From Microcoleus sp. CSU_2_2 (GTDB lineage: Bacteria > Cyanobacteriota > Cyanobacteriia > Cyanobacteriales > Microcoleaceae), in NCBI GenBank assembly GCA_012035135.1, contig JAAUPI010000027.1, positions 1-36,526 on the forward strand: a stretch of DNA of 36,526 bases, written 5' to 3'. A program made the translations under genes and the position numbers. Below are positions 25,852 through 33,405 of the stretch, in pieces. How positions within the stretch are numbered: position 1 is the first letter of the stretch; each line of letters starts with the position of its first letter. The notes under the pieces were generated by a model. The model saw nothing but the letters and a program-made list of their open reading frames with translations. It searched no databases and was not told the origin of the DNA.

Positions 25852-25947
25852 TTAACCGCCAGCGGCAAAAGAGGCCATAATTGCGATCGACAAACCCAAA
25901 CCGGGCAACAGCAGCAATCCTAACATTAAAGCATCGTGTCCGCTCAT
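25852..25947 (-). CDS. 31-residue single-helix membrane peptide
   Basis: Too short for routine gene calling. ATG 25947 is preceded by an excellent AAAAGGAGAAAGTG ribosome site. The peptide starts MSGHDALMLG, continues with a hydrophobic helix (LLLLPGLGLSIAIMASFAA) and ends GG before TAA. Size and shape resemble the tiny subunits of photosynthetic and NDH complexes, but it does not match PsaI, PsaM, PsbX, Psb30, PetN or PetM sequences as I remember them. It is isolated between an inverted-repeat element and the LRR gene. Confidence 0.65.
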   Translation of the reverse strand: MSGHDALMLGLLLLPGLGLSIAIMASFAAGG

Positions 25948-26019
25948 CACTTTCTCCTTTTACTGAGGTTCCGTACTTTATTGTAGCAACTACAATCTGT
26001 CACAGATCTTAAGAAGAAT

Positions 26020-27033
26020 TTAAAATTTACATACAGATTCGGGATTGACGGGGCAAATTTTATTTGCAACCGGATTCCGGCGGAGGTCGAGGGAAGTCAA
26101 CTTTTGCAAAGATTGCAGGGAACTAACATCAGAGATTTGATTGTTGTACAAGTCGAGTAAAAATAAGTTAGTTAGAGATTGCAGCGGGCTGCTATCGGCA
26201 ATAGGATTATTGAATAGATAAAGTTGAGTTAGTTTAGTTAGCGATTTCAGCGGGCTGATGTCAGATATTTGATTGTTGCCGAGGTTGAGTTCAATTAAAT
26301 TAGTCAGCGGTGCCAAAGGACTAATATCCGATATTTGATTTTGGAATAAAACCAGTTTAGTTAACTTTGTCAAGGATTTTAACGGACTGATATCGGATAT
26401 TTGATTGCCGAAGAGAAACAGCGTTGTCAAATGTTTTAAGGAAGCCAGGGGTCTGAGATCTGATATTTGATTATCATAAAGGTATAGAGTATGTAGCTCT
26501 GTTAAATCTGCCAGAGAAGTTAGATCGGAAATTTGATTTTTGTAAAGAATCAGCGCCTGTAGTTGAGTTAGAGATTTCAGAGCACCGATCTCGGAAATTT
26601 TATTGTCAAACAAGACAAGGGTGTTAAGATTAGTCAGAGATGCCAGGGGAGTAATATCTGAAATTTGATTGGTATCGAGGACGAGTTGAGTCAGATTTAC
26701 CAGAGATGAAAGCGGGCTAATACTTGATATTTGATTTACATCCAAAACCAGAGTATCTAGTTGGGTTAAAGATTGGAGGGGAGTCAGGTCAGATATTTGA
26801 TTGCTGTCGAGAATTAGAGAAGTAAGTTGAGTAAAAGATGACAGGGGATTGAGGTCGGTAATTTGAGAACGTTTGAGATTTAGTTCTGTGATGCTAGACA
26901 GTAGTTGGTTGGCTCGATCGCACTCAGCAGTTTCAGATATTTGCAACAGAATTTCTACACTATGTTTGGCATCGACAGAGAGATTTTCTTTGTGCAAACA
27001 CCAATCTGTAAAATTATTATAAGTTGTTGGCAT
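26020..27033 (-). CDS. Internalin-type leucine-rich-repeat protein
   Basis: A 337-residue protein. After a 60-residue helical N-terminus (NFTDWCLHKENLSVDAKHSV), residues 65-325 hold about 12 repeats of 22 residues with consensus LxxLxLxxNQISDIxPLxxLxx, the SDS22/internalin pattern, ending in a short cap with two cysteines (KICPVNPESVCKF). There is no signal peptide or membrane anchor, so a cytoplasmic protein-binding role is likely. Repeat units differ by only a few residues, which suggests recent internal duplication. Confidence 0.93.
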   Translation of the reverse strand: MPTTYNNFTDWCLHKENLSVDAKHSVEILLQISETAECDRANQLLSSITELNLKRSQITDLNPLSSFTQLTSLILDSNQISDLTPLQSLTQLDTLVLDVNQISSISPLSSLVNLTQLVLDTNQISDITPLASLTNLNTLVLFDNKISEIGALKSLTQLQALILYKNQISDLTSLADLTELHTLYLYDNQISDLRPLASLKHLTTLFLFGNQISDISPLKSLTKLTKLVLFQNQISDISPLAPLTNLIELNLGNNQISDISPLKSLTKLTQLYLFNNPIADSSPLQSLTNLFLLDLYNNQISDVSSLQSLQKLTSLDLRRNPVANKICPVNPESVCKF

Positions 27034-27399
27034 GAGCTGTTTGGATTTTAGATTTTAGATTGCTTTCGGTGAGATGGTAAATTTTTTATTGCGAAAGTTA
27101 GAGTTAAGTAAGACCACCTAAAAAACAAAATACCCCGATCCTCGACTTCGCCGAAGTTGTTGAGGATCTAACGGCGATCGCATTTTTAGATATTTTAGCA
27201 AAAATTGTGTAAACTAATCTTATCGCAACCGCCAAGGCGGCGCCGGACATAAATAACCTGATGAATAGAGTCCTTACCCCCGCTCCGCATCAACGGTTTG
27301 ATTCGGATCAAATGTAACTGTCTTCCCCCCTTGGGGGGTGTCAACTGCTATAACAGTCTTCATAATATTGCATTCATTCCCAGGAATCAACAGCCGACT
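27034..27399. other. Intergenic region with two small palindromes
   Basis: Between the divergent LRR and ABA4-like genes. 27137-27168 is an imperfect hairpin (GATCCTC...GAGGATC with an inner ACTTCG/CGAAGT). Near 27224-27239 is a half copy of the GCAACCGCCAAGGCGGTTGC palindrome seen at 10649. Otherwise AT-rich; no further gene is seen. Confidence 0.6.
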
Positions 27400-27882
27400 A
27401 TGACACCAGAACTAATTTTCACAGCAGGCAACTTATTTGTCGTACCATTCTGGGCAATAATGATTTTATTGCCGAATTGGGGAATTACCAGAAAAGTAAT
27501 GAATTCATTCATTCCTTTTGTAGTGCTAGCAGCGCTGTACATATATTTGTTTGGCAGCAGTATCACTGCTGAAAATGCAGCAGCTTTGTCAAATCCTAAA
27601 CTAGCAGATATTGCCAAATTTCTAGGGGAGGAAACGGCAGCAGCGACGGGATGGATACATTTTTTAGTGATGGATTTGTTTGTCGGACGCTGGATTTATT
27701 TAGAAGGACAAAGAACTGGTGTTTGGACAGTTCATTCTCTGGCGCTGTGTTTCTTTGCAGGGCCGATGGGATTGCTTTCTCACATTGTTACTTCTTGGAT
27801 AACTCAGAAATTTTTCCCTGGTTCTGAGAATCCTTCAGGGGCGGACAAGATGCCCAACCCTTACTCCCCACAAGAAAATTGA
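27400..27882 (+). CDS. ABA4-like (DUF4281) membrane protein
   Basis: A 160-residue protein with about four membrane segments: FTAGNLFVVPFWAIMILLP, FIPFVVLAALYIYLF, the HFLVMDLFVGRWIYLEG stretch and LALCFFAGPMGLLSHIV. The DLFVGRWIY and GPMGLLSH blocks are the family signature; ABA4 of plants is required for neoxanthin formation, and cyanobacterial homologues are of uncertain role. ATG 27400 matches the conserved N-terminus; the frame upstream to 27298 is not conserved-looking. The last 18 residues (SENPSGADKMPNPYSPQ) are encoded partly by a CAAGATGCC-type repeat (about 27840-27860) and look like a recent extension. A CRTISO-like gene lies 1.7 kb upstream on the same strand. Confidence 0.88.
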   Translation: MTPELIFTAGNLFVVPFWAIMILLPNWGITRKVMNSFIPFVVLAALYIYLFGSSITAENAAALSNPKLADIAKFLGEETAAATGWIHFLVMDLFVGRWIYLEGQRTGVWTVHSLALCFFAGPMGLLSHIVTSWITQKFFPGSENPSGADKMPNPYSPQEN

Positions 27883-27904
27883 TCCAGCACTAACCTCCGA
27901 ATAA

Positions 27905-28540
27905 TTAATGCTCAACAATGACCGGTGTTCCCACTTCTACCTTCTCAAATAAAGCCTGGGCATCTTGATCAAACATTCTCACACAACCGTGAGAAGCCGC
28001 CCGTCCGATCGACTCTGGATTCGGAGTACCATGAAAACCAATCACATTCTTACCATCCGTCCAAAACCCGATCCACCTACTCCCCAAAGGATTATCCGGC
28101 CCTGCTGGAACAAGTTCTCCCGTCCAAGGATGTTCCCAAACTGGATCTTTGATCATGTGTGTAATTTTAAAATTGCCTCTAGGAGTTTCCCAGCCACCTT
28201 TCCCAACCGCAACTGGGAAACTGGCTTGCACCTTATTTTGTCGGTAAACATAGACGCGACGTTCTCGCAATTTCAGCACTAAACGCACTTCTTCAACTGG
28301 ATTGACCGGCGCCTGTCGATCCTGTGGAATATACCGAAATGGTTCTCCCAAGGGGGGTAATTCTGGTGTTCCGAGATTCGGCAGTTTTGGCTCTGATTTG
28401 ACCGACTGCGAGGCGATCGCACTATTATTTAAATTAGCAATAGGTTCGGCAACAGCGGCCCGTTGTAGAGTAACTGGTAGCGCGGCTACACTCAATCCCA
28501 GGACAATTAACTTGCCAAACAAAGATTTGCTTTTGACCAT
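27905..28540 (-). CDS. L,D-transpeptidase (YkuD domain), exported
   Basis: A 211-residue protein. Residues 1-32 form a signal peptide (KLIVLGLSVAALPVTLQRAAVAEP). Residues 85-211 are a YkuD domain with VGKGGWETPRGNFKI, IGFHGTPNPESIG and the catalytic SHGCVRM motif (Cys nucleophile), ending VEVGTPVIVEH. Such enzymes form 3-3 cross-links in peptidoglycan or attach proteins to it, in the periplasm. It is convergent with the ABA4-like gene, with only 22 bases between the stops. Confidence 0.95.
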   Translation of the reverse strand: MVKSKSLFGKLIVLGLSVAALPVTLQRAAVAEPIANLNNSAIASQSVKSEPKLPNLGTPELPPLGEPFRYIPQDRQAPVNPVEEVRLVLKLRERRVYVYRQNKVQASFPVAVGKGGWETPRGNFKITHMIKDPVWEHPWTGELVPAGPDNPLGSRWIGFWTDGKNVIGFHGTPNPESIGRAASHGCVRMFDQDAQALFEKVEVGTPVIVEH

Positions 28541-28567
28541 TATTTTGTTCGCTCAACTCCTCGACTT

Positions 28568-28677
28568 GTAGGGACACGACATTGCCGTGTCCCTACAAAA
28601 TTTATATCTAAATTATCTGCAAGACGCCACCGAAATTAAGAGTTTTAAGTAGTGACGCGGCAATGTCGCGTCCCTAC
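28568..28677. repeat. Two opposed copies of a GTAGGGAC-ACATTGC palindrome
   Basis: 28568-28596 has perfect 11-bp arms (GTAGGGACACG/CGTGTCCCTAC) around the loop ACATTGC. 28654-28677 is a copy on the other strand with the same loop but one shortened arm. A third, diverged copy is at 31162-31187. Arm changes are partly compensatory (CACG/CGTG versus CGCG/CGCG). Confidence 0.85.
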
Positions 28678-28919
28678 GAGTCGATCGAACTAGCGGTGGT
28701 GTATAAAAACTGCCACGGTCGATCGCTAAAACTCAATATATCACGCGAACACAAGCGAATGCCGATCGACCCGAGTAGTCATTTTCTACTACTTGCACCG
28801 AAACTCCAGCAAAGCAATTGCTTTCTCCTTTGAACCCAATAGGGTACGGCAAATTGCTAATTTCACAGAGACTTGCGATCTCAATGCTACACGCCAAGGT
28901 TCGATTACCGATCTCAGTA

Positions 28920-28948
28920 ATTTTTCAAGGGAACTTTTGAGGTATAAT
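28920..28948 (+). promoter_or_regulatory. Putative promoter for the 29097 gene
   Basis: A perfect TATAAT at 28943-28948 lies 149 bases upstream of ATG 29097; the -35 region is only T-rich (TTTTTC, 16 bases upstream), so strength is uncertain. Confidence 0.35.
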
Positions 28949-29096
28949 CTAGTCTTCAAAAACTTGTTTGATAATCTTTTTTAAGATTGTCCTAAATTTC
29001 CTACTCTGGGGATTAAACTGGATTAGGTCTCAAGGTGGGGACTTTCGCACAGCGGAAGCAAACCCGACCCTAAATAGCAGTTAATGTGAGGTTTCA

Positions 29097-29600
29097 ATGC
29101 GTCTTCAGAACATCAAATTATTCACAGGTGCCACCCTATCGGTGCTAATTTCAGCAGTATCAGTGGCTCCAGCGATGGCTAACCCTGCAATTCAAATAGC
29201 CCAAACGCAGAGCACCACAACAGCCAACACTGAAACCATTATCGGTATTGTCAAAAATATTTCCGGCGACATCATCACAATTCGCCCAGAAAACTCGCCG
29301 TACAGAACTCTGCGCATTCAAAGATGCGTCCTGAGAATTACGGCGCTCGTACCGGGAATGAAAGTCAAAGCCAGCATAGTCGGAGGCTCTCAGGTTGAAA
29401 GTATCATGGTGATACCCAACGTTAAGGTAGTCACTACAACTGTTGAGCGCCGTGCAATTACTCCCATTCCGGCCCCAGCACCAGCCCCAGCACCGGCTCC
29501 TCGTCCGGCTCCCCCTCCCCGCATCCAACCCCAAGCTCCCCGTCCGATTCCGGCTCCGGCTCCCCGCCCGGCTCCACGGCCTGTGAGAGGACTTTGGTAG
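29097..29600 (+). CDS. Exported protein with Pro/Ala-rich C-terminal tail
   Basis: A 167-residue protein. Residues 1-28 form a signal peptide ending in SVAPAMA before NPA. Residues 45-105 look like a small beta-barrel domain (TIIGIVKNISGDIITIRPE, VPGMKVKASIVGG). From residue 120 the chain is PAPAPAP-type with interspersed Arg (PRPAPPPRIQP), ending VRGLW. Such tails often span or bind the cell wall. The family is not recognised. A GAGG ribosome site precedes ATG 29097, and a clear terminator follows, so it is probably monocistronic. The tail DNA is simple and may vary in length between strains. Confidence 0.82.
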   Translation: MRLQNIKLFTGATLSVLISAVSVAPAMANPAIQIAQTQSTTTANTETIIGIVKNISGDIITIRPENSPYRTLRIQRCVLRITALVPGMKVKASIVGGSQVESIMVIPNVKVVTTTVERRAITPIPAPAPAPAPAPRPAPPPRIQPQAPRPIPAPAPRPAPRPVRGLW

Positions 29601-29624
29601 AGTTACCTACTTAGAAGGAATTTA

Positions 29625-29655
29625 GCCACCGCGATGCGCGGTGGCTTCGCTTTTT
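29625..29655 (+). terminator. Rho-independent-type terminator
   Basis: GCCACCGCG pairs with CGCGGTGGC around ATG (29625-29645), followed by TTCGC and a run of five T (29651-29655). It lies 25 bases past the stop of the 29097 gene. Confidence 0.75.
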
Positions 29656-29705
29656 AACAAAAATTGTCATAATTAGGATTGTCCAGCAATGCTTGAGAAA
29701 TTGCT

Positions 29706-31052
29706 ATGTATTATCTGCGTTTCTTACTGCTGATTCTACTGCTGCCGATGATCGCGTGCGATCGAGCTACAGATGCTATCGCCCCTAATGTCCCCGAAGC
29801 TGACCCCCTGTCCCAAATTCCCTCCCAAGCACAGCGGGCGAATTCTCCCACCAGTCAGATAGTACCCACAAAGCCACTTTCGCCACAACCAATCCGCATC
29901 GCCGTTGGAAACTTACCCCAGCCTTTTGCCACCGACAGCGCCTCAAAACCTCCTCAAGTCATACCCCCTCCTCAATCGCCCGTTCTGCGAGTCCCTGCGG
30001 GCTTTGTAGTCAACGTTTTCGCCGACAACCTCGATGCTCCCCGATGGCTGGCTCTGACGCCTACAGGCGATGTTTTAGTCACAGAAACTCGACAGAATCG
30101 GATTAGATTGCTTCGGGATGCTAACGGCGACGGAGTTGCTGAGGTTCGCAAGAATTTTGCTAGGGCAGAAAATGGGTTAAATATTCCCTTTGGGATGGCA
30201 TTTGGTCAGGGCTATTTTTTCCTGGGAAATACTGCGGAAGTTCGCAGATTTCCTTACACAAAAGGACAGCAAAAACTCACCGGAACGGGTCAAAAAATAG
30301 CAGATTTGCCAGGGGGTGGCTACAACCAACATTGGACGCGCAATGTGGTGATGTCGCCGGATGGTAAGAAACTTTATGTATCAGTTGGTTCGCAATCAAA
30401 TGCCGATGCCGAACCGCTACCAAGGGCATCCGTACAGGTGATGAATTTGGATGGCAAAAATCAGCAAACTTTTGCTTCTGGCTTGCGCAATCCCGTAGGA
30501 TTAGATTTTCACCCAAACAGCGGGCAACTTTACACCACAGTCAACGAACGCGATGGTTTGGGAGATGATTTAGTGCCGGACTATTTGACGAGAATTCGTC
30601 AAGGTGAGTTCTACGGCTGGCCTTATGCTTATTTTAAGCCGAATCTGCTAGATCCGCGCCGCGTACAAAATGGCAGGAGCGAACGGCCTGATTTAGTTGC
30701 TAAAACATTGACGCCAGATGTGCTGTTTGCATCCCATTCAGCGGCTTTAGGACTTCAGTTTTATGACGGCAAAACGTTTCCTGAAAAATATCGCAATGGA
30801 GCATTTGTCGCGTTTCGTGGCAGTTGGAACCGCAACGCTGGAACTGGTTACAAAATCGTGTTTGTACCTTTTAATAATGCGAATTCGCGTGCCCAAGGTT
30901 ATTATGAGGATTTTCTGACTGGTTTTCTGACCAATCCGTCTGGGCCGAAAACTTGGGGGAGGCCAGTTGGTTTGCTAGTATTGCCTGATGGGAGTTTGTT
31001 GTTTACTGAGGAGGCAAATAACCGGATTTATCGTGTTCAGTATCAAGGGTGA
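29706..31052 (+). CDS. Lipoprotein of the sorbosone/glucose dehydrogenase (GSDH-like, beta-propeller) family
   Basis: A 448-residue protein. A lipoprotein signal peptide ends in the lipobox LPMIAC, with Cys 18 as the lipid anchor. After a Pro-rich linker to about residue 95, the chain is a six-bladed beta-propeller of the PQQ-dependent sugar dehydrogenase type: VNVFADNLDAPRWLALTPTG, VTETRQNRIRLL, FASGLRNPVGLDFHP, GDDLVPDYLTRIRQGEFYGW and FAVRGSWNR-like FVAFRGSWNR. Family members oxidise sugars at the outside of the membrane; bound cofactor and substrate cannot be inferred safely here. It starts 105 bases after the 29097 gene and has its own start region. Confidence 0.9.
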   Translation: MYYLRFLLLILLLPMIACDRATDAIAPNVPEADPLSQIPSQAQRANSPTSQIVPTKPLSPQPIRIAVGNLPQPFATDSASKPPQVIPPPQSPVLRVPAGFVVNVFADNLDAPRWLALTPTGDVLVTETRQNRIRLLRDANGDGVAEVRKNFARAENGLNIPFGMAFGQGYFFLGNTAEVRRFPYTKGQQKLTGTGQKIADLPGGGYNQHWTRNVVMSPDGKKLYVSVGSQSNADAEPLPRASVQVMNLDGKNQQTFASGLRNPVGLDFHPNSGQLYTTVNERDGLGDDLVPDYLTRIRQGEFYGWPYAYFKPNLLDPRRVQNGRSERPDLVAKTLTPDVLFASHSAALGLQFYDGKTFPEKYRNGAFVAFRGSWNRNAGTGYKIVFVPFNNANSRAQGYYEDFLTGFLTNPSGPKTWGRPVGLLVLPDGSLLFTEEANNRIYRVQYQG

Positions 31053-31071
31053 GTCACCCCCACGATCGTCT

Positions 31072-31135
31072 GTAGGGTGCGTCGCTTGTGAGATTATTGT
31101 TTGGGGCGAGAATTGTTCGTGGCGACGCACCTTAC
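31072..31135. repeat. GTAGGGTGCGTCGC inverted-repeat element
   Basis: Arms of 14 bp (31072-31085 and 31122-31135) around a GC-rich middle. It has the same arms as the tandem units at 20454-20587 but an unrelated centre, and lies 19 bases past the stop of the propeller lipoprotein. Confidence 0.85.
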
Positions 31136-31219
31136 ACCCACAAATTAATATTACCGGAAATCAGGACACGGCAGTGCCGTTTCCCTACAATTAATTGGGC
31201 GATGGTTATATCCGATGCC

Positions 31220-31786
31220 CTAAAATCCAGAACCGGGCTGTTTGAGAAACTCTGCTTCTTCTGGGGTTGTTTCGCGTCCGAGAATCTGATTGCGATGTGG
31301 AAATCTGCCAAAACGCTCGATGATTTTAAAATGCTCAATGGCGTAGTTAATGACTGATTCGCTGTCAGGTTCGCCCTGAAGATTGCTAAATAATTCGACA
31401 GATTTCTGTTGGTGTTTGAGATTTTCGCTGTGTTCAAAAGGCAGGTAAATAAACCATTTTTGTACAGTCAGCAATTCGCGATCGAAGTTATTTTTAACAG
31501 CGTGTTCAGCGGTGGCTAAGGCTTTGCTATCTGTGGCGAAGGCTTGGGGTGTTCCGCGAAACATATTGCGCGGAAATTGATCGAGCAGTATAATTAGTGC
31601 TAGGCAGTTTTCCGGGGATTCTTGCAAACTATCTAGTTGACCGGAGGCTGCTAATTCGTATTGTGAGAAAAAGCTCGATCGCACTTCTTCATCAAAGGCT
31701 AAATCTTTTTTAAACCACTTATTGTGGACTTTACCAAACTCAGGAGAGTTCGATCGACCGAACCAAAAATCTAAAACTTTATTCAT
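31220..31786 (-). CDS. DUF924 family protein
   Basis: A 188-residue soluble helical protein of normal length for DUF924. Signature stretches: VLDFWFG at the start, KWFKKDLAFDEEV, CLALIILLDQFPRNMFRGTPQAFATD (residues 62-87), YLPFEHSEN and IIERFGRFPHRNQILGR near the C-terminus. ATG 31786 is used rather than the TTG at 31792. The family is widespread; its biochemical role is not established. It is convergent with the lipoprotein gene. Confidence 0.93.
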   Translation of the reverse strand: MNKVLDFWFGRSNSPEFGKVHNKWFKKDLAFDEEVRSSFFSQYELAASGQLDSLQESPENCLALIILLDQFPRNMFRGTPQAFATDSKALATAEHAVKNNFDRELLTVQKWFIYLPFEHSENLKHQQKSVELFSNLQGEPDSESVINYAIEHFKIIERFGRFPHRNQILGRETTPEEAEFLKQPGSGF

Positions 31787-31929
31787 TAGCAATCTAGTGT
31801 GCGATTGATTGTTGATTGCAGCTTCTGTGTCTGTAGTTGCACAAAATGCGCTTTCTGCACAACTACAAACCGCAGCGATTAATGATTAGCAATGATGACT
31901 TAGGAACTTTTGTTGTCCGGTGCTGAAAT

Positions 31930-32391
31930 TTACGAACTAGCAAACAATCTGTTCCAAGTTCCTGGCCCCACAACTCCATCTGCACGCAGGTTGGCTTGTC
32001 GCTGAAATTTCTTCACTGCCTTTTGAGTTGCCGGTCCGAATACGCCATTAGGTACAAAGGATTTCGGACATAAACCCCGAGCGAGCAGGACTTTTTGCAG
32101 CCTCTTAACATCTTCGCCCCTCGATCCGTGTTTTAAAATCCTTCTATGCGGCTTATGCAGTTTCCTTTCCGGTTCATTGCAATCATCGTGCGGCGCGCAA
32201 ATTGCGTCACTTGATGAAGAAGTATATGCTCCGCCACCGATGCCAGTCAAAATCAATAGAACTAGAACTGCTAGTAAAATAAAAAAAGGCGGATACTTAG
32301 GCTTAGGCGGAGGCGGAGGCGGGGGAGGGGGAGGGGTCGGTTTTGGCTTGCATTCTAGTGAAATAGTACCAGTACAAACTTTTTCGGACAT
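31930..32391 (-). CDS. Membrane-anchored peptidoglycan-binding protein with polyproline linker
   Basis: A 153-residue protein. Residues 1-18 are cytoplasmic, followed by a run of about ten prolines (21-30), one membrane helix (FFILLAVLVLLILTGIGGGA, 36-55) and an outer part with two cysteines (CAPHDDC). Residues 85-150 form a PG_binding_1 domain: KHGSRGEDVKRLQKVL, GVFGPATQKAVKKFQ and ADGVVGPGTWNRL. A polyproline segment on the inner side of the helix is unusual. There is no catalytic domain, so it is an anchor or sensor of the cell wall. Transcribed in the same direction as the E1-like gene, 129 bases downstream of it. Confidence 0.88.
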   Translation of the reverse strand: MSEKVCTGTISLECKPKPTPPPPPPPPPPKPKYPPFFILLAVLVLLILTGIGGGAYTSSSSDAICAPHDDCNEPERKLHKPHRRILKHGSRGEDVKRLQKVLLARGLCPKSFVPNGVFGPATQKAVKKFQRQANLRADGVVGPGTWNRLFASS

Positions 32392-32449
32392 AGTTTTCCT
32401 GTTAATTTTCTCAAGCGTATGTTGTAGGTTTGACGATTGTTTGAGAGTG

Positions 32450-32500
32450 AGAAACCGGGTTTCTGGGATGGGGCATCCAATCTCGATCGACCGGGTTTCT
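32450..32500. repeat. AGAAACCGGGTTTCT palindrome and half copy
   Basis: A 15-bp palindrome at 32450-32464 and its right half CCGGGTTTCT at 32491-32500, between the E1-like and peptidoglycan-binding genes. A common dispersed palindrome type in cyanobacteria. Confidence 0.75.
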
Positions 32501-32520
32501 GGCCGCAGCCAGGAGACATT

Positions 32521-33159
32521 TTACAATATAAGTGGTCGTACTGCAAAATCTCCGATCGTACAAGTTAAATTTTGTTGCTCCTGGGTAGCGACAAAGGCAA
32601 CAATTACTTCGCAAGCAACAGCAACTGTCAGCATCACCAAGTTTCTCGCCAACGGGTAATCGCAAACGTCATCATTTGCCGGTGAGGGAACACGATAGTG
32701 TTCGTTCCAAATTATTTCGGAGTAATCAGCAGCTAATCCGACGTGGAGGCAGGGAACTGAGGCATTTGCACAGTAATCCTTGATTGCTTGTCTTCCTATG
32801 CTGTTATCAAAAGTATCGATGACTGTGGCGCTGTTGGCAAGCAGTCGATCGGCATTTGCGGGTGTCAATTCTTTTGAGTGCGCGTCTACTTTGACTCCCA
32901 AAGCGCGGTAGAGGTTGTTGGCGAGAATTTTGGCCTTGAATGCGCCGACATCCGATCGATAGTATGGTTGAGTGGAAAGGTTGCGTTCTTCGATGCGATC
33001 GCGATCGATTACTGTTAACTGAGAAAATCCCGATCGTGCCAAACTTTCTGTAATATTCGCACCTAAAGCGCCGGCACCGCACACCGTTACCGGGAATTTT
33101 TTTAACAGTAACATCACTGAGGGCGATCGATAAAGTTGTTCGTGAAAGAATATAGTCAT
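32521..33159 (-). CDS. ThiF/HesA/MoeB-like (E1-type) adenylyltransferase
   Basis: A 212-residue single-domain protein. ATG 33159 (MTIFFHEQLYRS) is chosen because the frame upstream to 33321 is translated heptamer repeats. The adenylation fold is shown by VTVCGAGALGANITESLARSG (nucleotide loop), VIDRDRIEERNLSTQPYY and VIDTFDNSIGR. The Zn-binding CxxC pairs of MoeB and ThiF are missing; a single cysteine in DDVCDYPLARNL is where a catalytic thioester cysteine could sit. Such proteins activate the C-terminal glycine of a ubiquitin-like or sulfur-carrier protein; no such carrier is visible nearby. The upstream gene (33406-34233) is the best candidate partner. Confidence 0.9.
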   Translation of the reverse strand: MTIFFHEQLYRSPSVMLLLKKFPVTVCGAGALGANITESLARSGFSQLTVIDRDRIEERNLSTQPYYRSDVGAFKAKILANNLYRALGVKVDAHSKELTPANADRLLANSATVIDTFDNSIGRQAIKDYCANASVPCLHVGLAADYSEIIWNEHYRVPSPANDDVCDYPLARNLVMLTVAVACEVIVAFVATQEQQNLTCTIGDFAVRPLIL

Positions 33160-33165
33160 AGAAAT

Positions 33166-33284
33166 GGGTAATGGGGAATGGGGAATGGGTAATGGGTAAT
33201 TGGTAATGGGTAATTGGTAATTGGTAATTGGTAATGGGTAATGGGGAATGGGGAATGGGTAATTGGTAATTGGTAATTGGTAAC
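33166..33284. repeat. 17-unit heptamer array (GGGTAAT/GGGGAAT/TGGTAAT)
   Basis: Seventeen uninterrupted 7-bp units of three variants, arranged in blocks (GGGTAAT, GGGGAAT twice, GGGTAAT, then TGGTAAT runs) that are themselves repeated. It ends seven bases from the E1-like start codon. None of the variants creates a stop in the E1 frame, so that frame is open through the whole array. Confidence 0.95.
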
Positions 33285-33306
33285 TAATAGACATCTCCCA
33301 TAATTC

Positions 33307-33333
33307 TTGTGGAACAGGCATCTTGCCTGTTCT
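33307..33333 (-). repeat. 27-bp palindromic repeat, second copy
   Basis: Inverted, exact copy of the 27 bases at 6818-6844 (core CAAGATGCC). Here it lies between genes. Confidence 0.9.
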
Positions 33334-33363
33334 TTACAGGCTTTTTAGGAGATGTTTAATGAC

Positions 33364-33405
33364 TAACTGTCAACTGTCAACTGACAACTATCAACTGTCA
33401 ACTGT
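33364..33405. repeat. Six CAACTGT-type heptamers abutting a stop codon
   Basis: Units TAACTGT, CAACTGT, CAACTGA, CAACTAT, CAACTGT, CAACTGT in tandem. The last ends directly at the TAA (33406-33408, minus strand) of the 275-residue gene. Confidence 0.9.

Larger units (their letters stand above)
28541..29096. other. Intergenic region with palindromic repeats and a promoter, no gene supported
   Basis: Contains the palindromes at 28568-28596 and 28654-28677 and a TATAAT at 28943-28948. A 63-codon frame at 28793-28984 lacks a ribosome site and family resemblance. The final 150 bases, ahead of the gene at 29097, are an untranslated leader if that promoter is used; the leader contains GC-rich segments (GGTGGGGACTTTCGC) but matches no riboswitch I can name. 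Confidence 0.5.

Noticed and set aside
27298-27399. N-terminal extension of the ABA4-like protein
   Set aside because: The first 34 codons (PPLGGVNCYNS...) come from repeat-like DNA; the conserved family start is at ATG 27400.
28793-28984. 63-codon plus-strand frame in the gap before the 29097 gene
   Set aside because: No ribosome site, no recognised similarity, and it spans the likely promoter.
28949-29096. Riboswitch or structured leader before the 29097 gene
   Set aside because: The GC-rich segments suggested a structure, but I could not match a conserved core such as those of the glutamine or cobalamin classes.
29160-29534. Minus-strand 124-codon frame opposite the Pro/Ala-rich protein
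   Set aside because: Its Gly/Arg/Cys-rich sequence mirrors the GC-rich proline codons; the plus-strand gene has a signal peptide, ribosome site and terminator.
33166-33405. Heptamer arrays as a CRISPR array
   Set aside because: Units are 7 bp and contiguous, with no spacers of 25-45 bp and no cas genes; they are tandem simple repeats.
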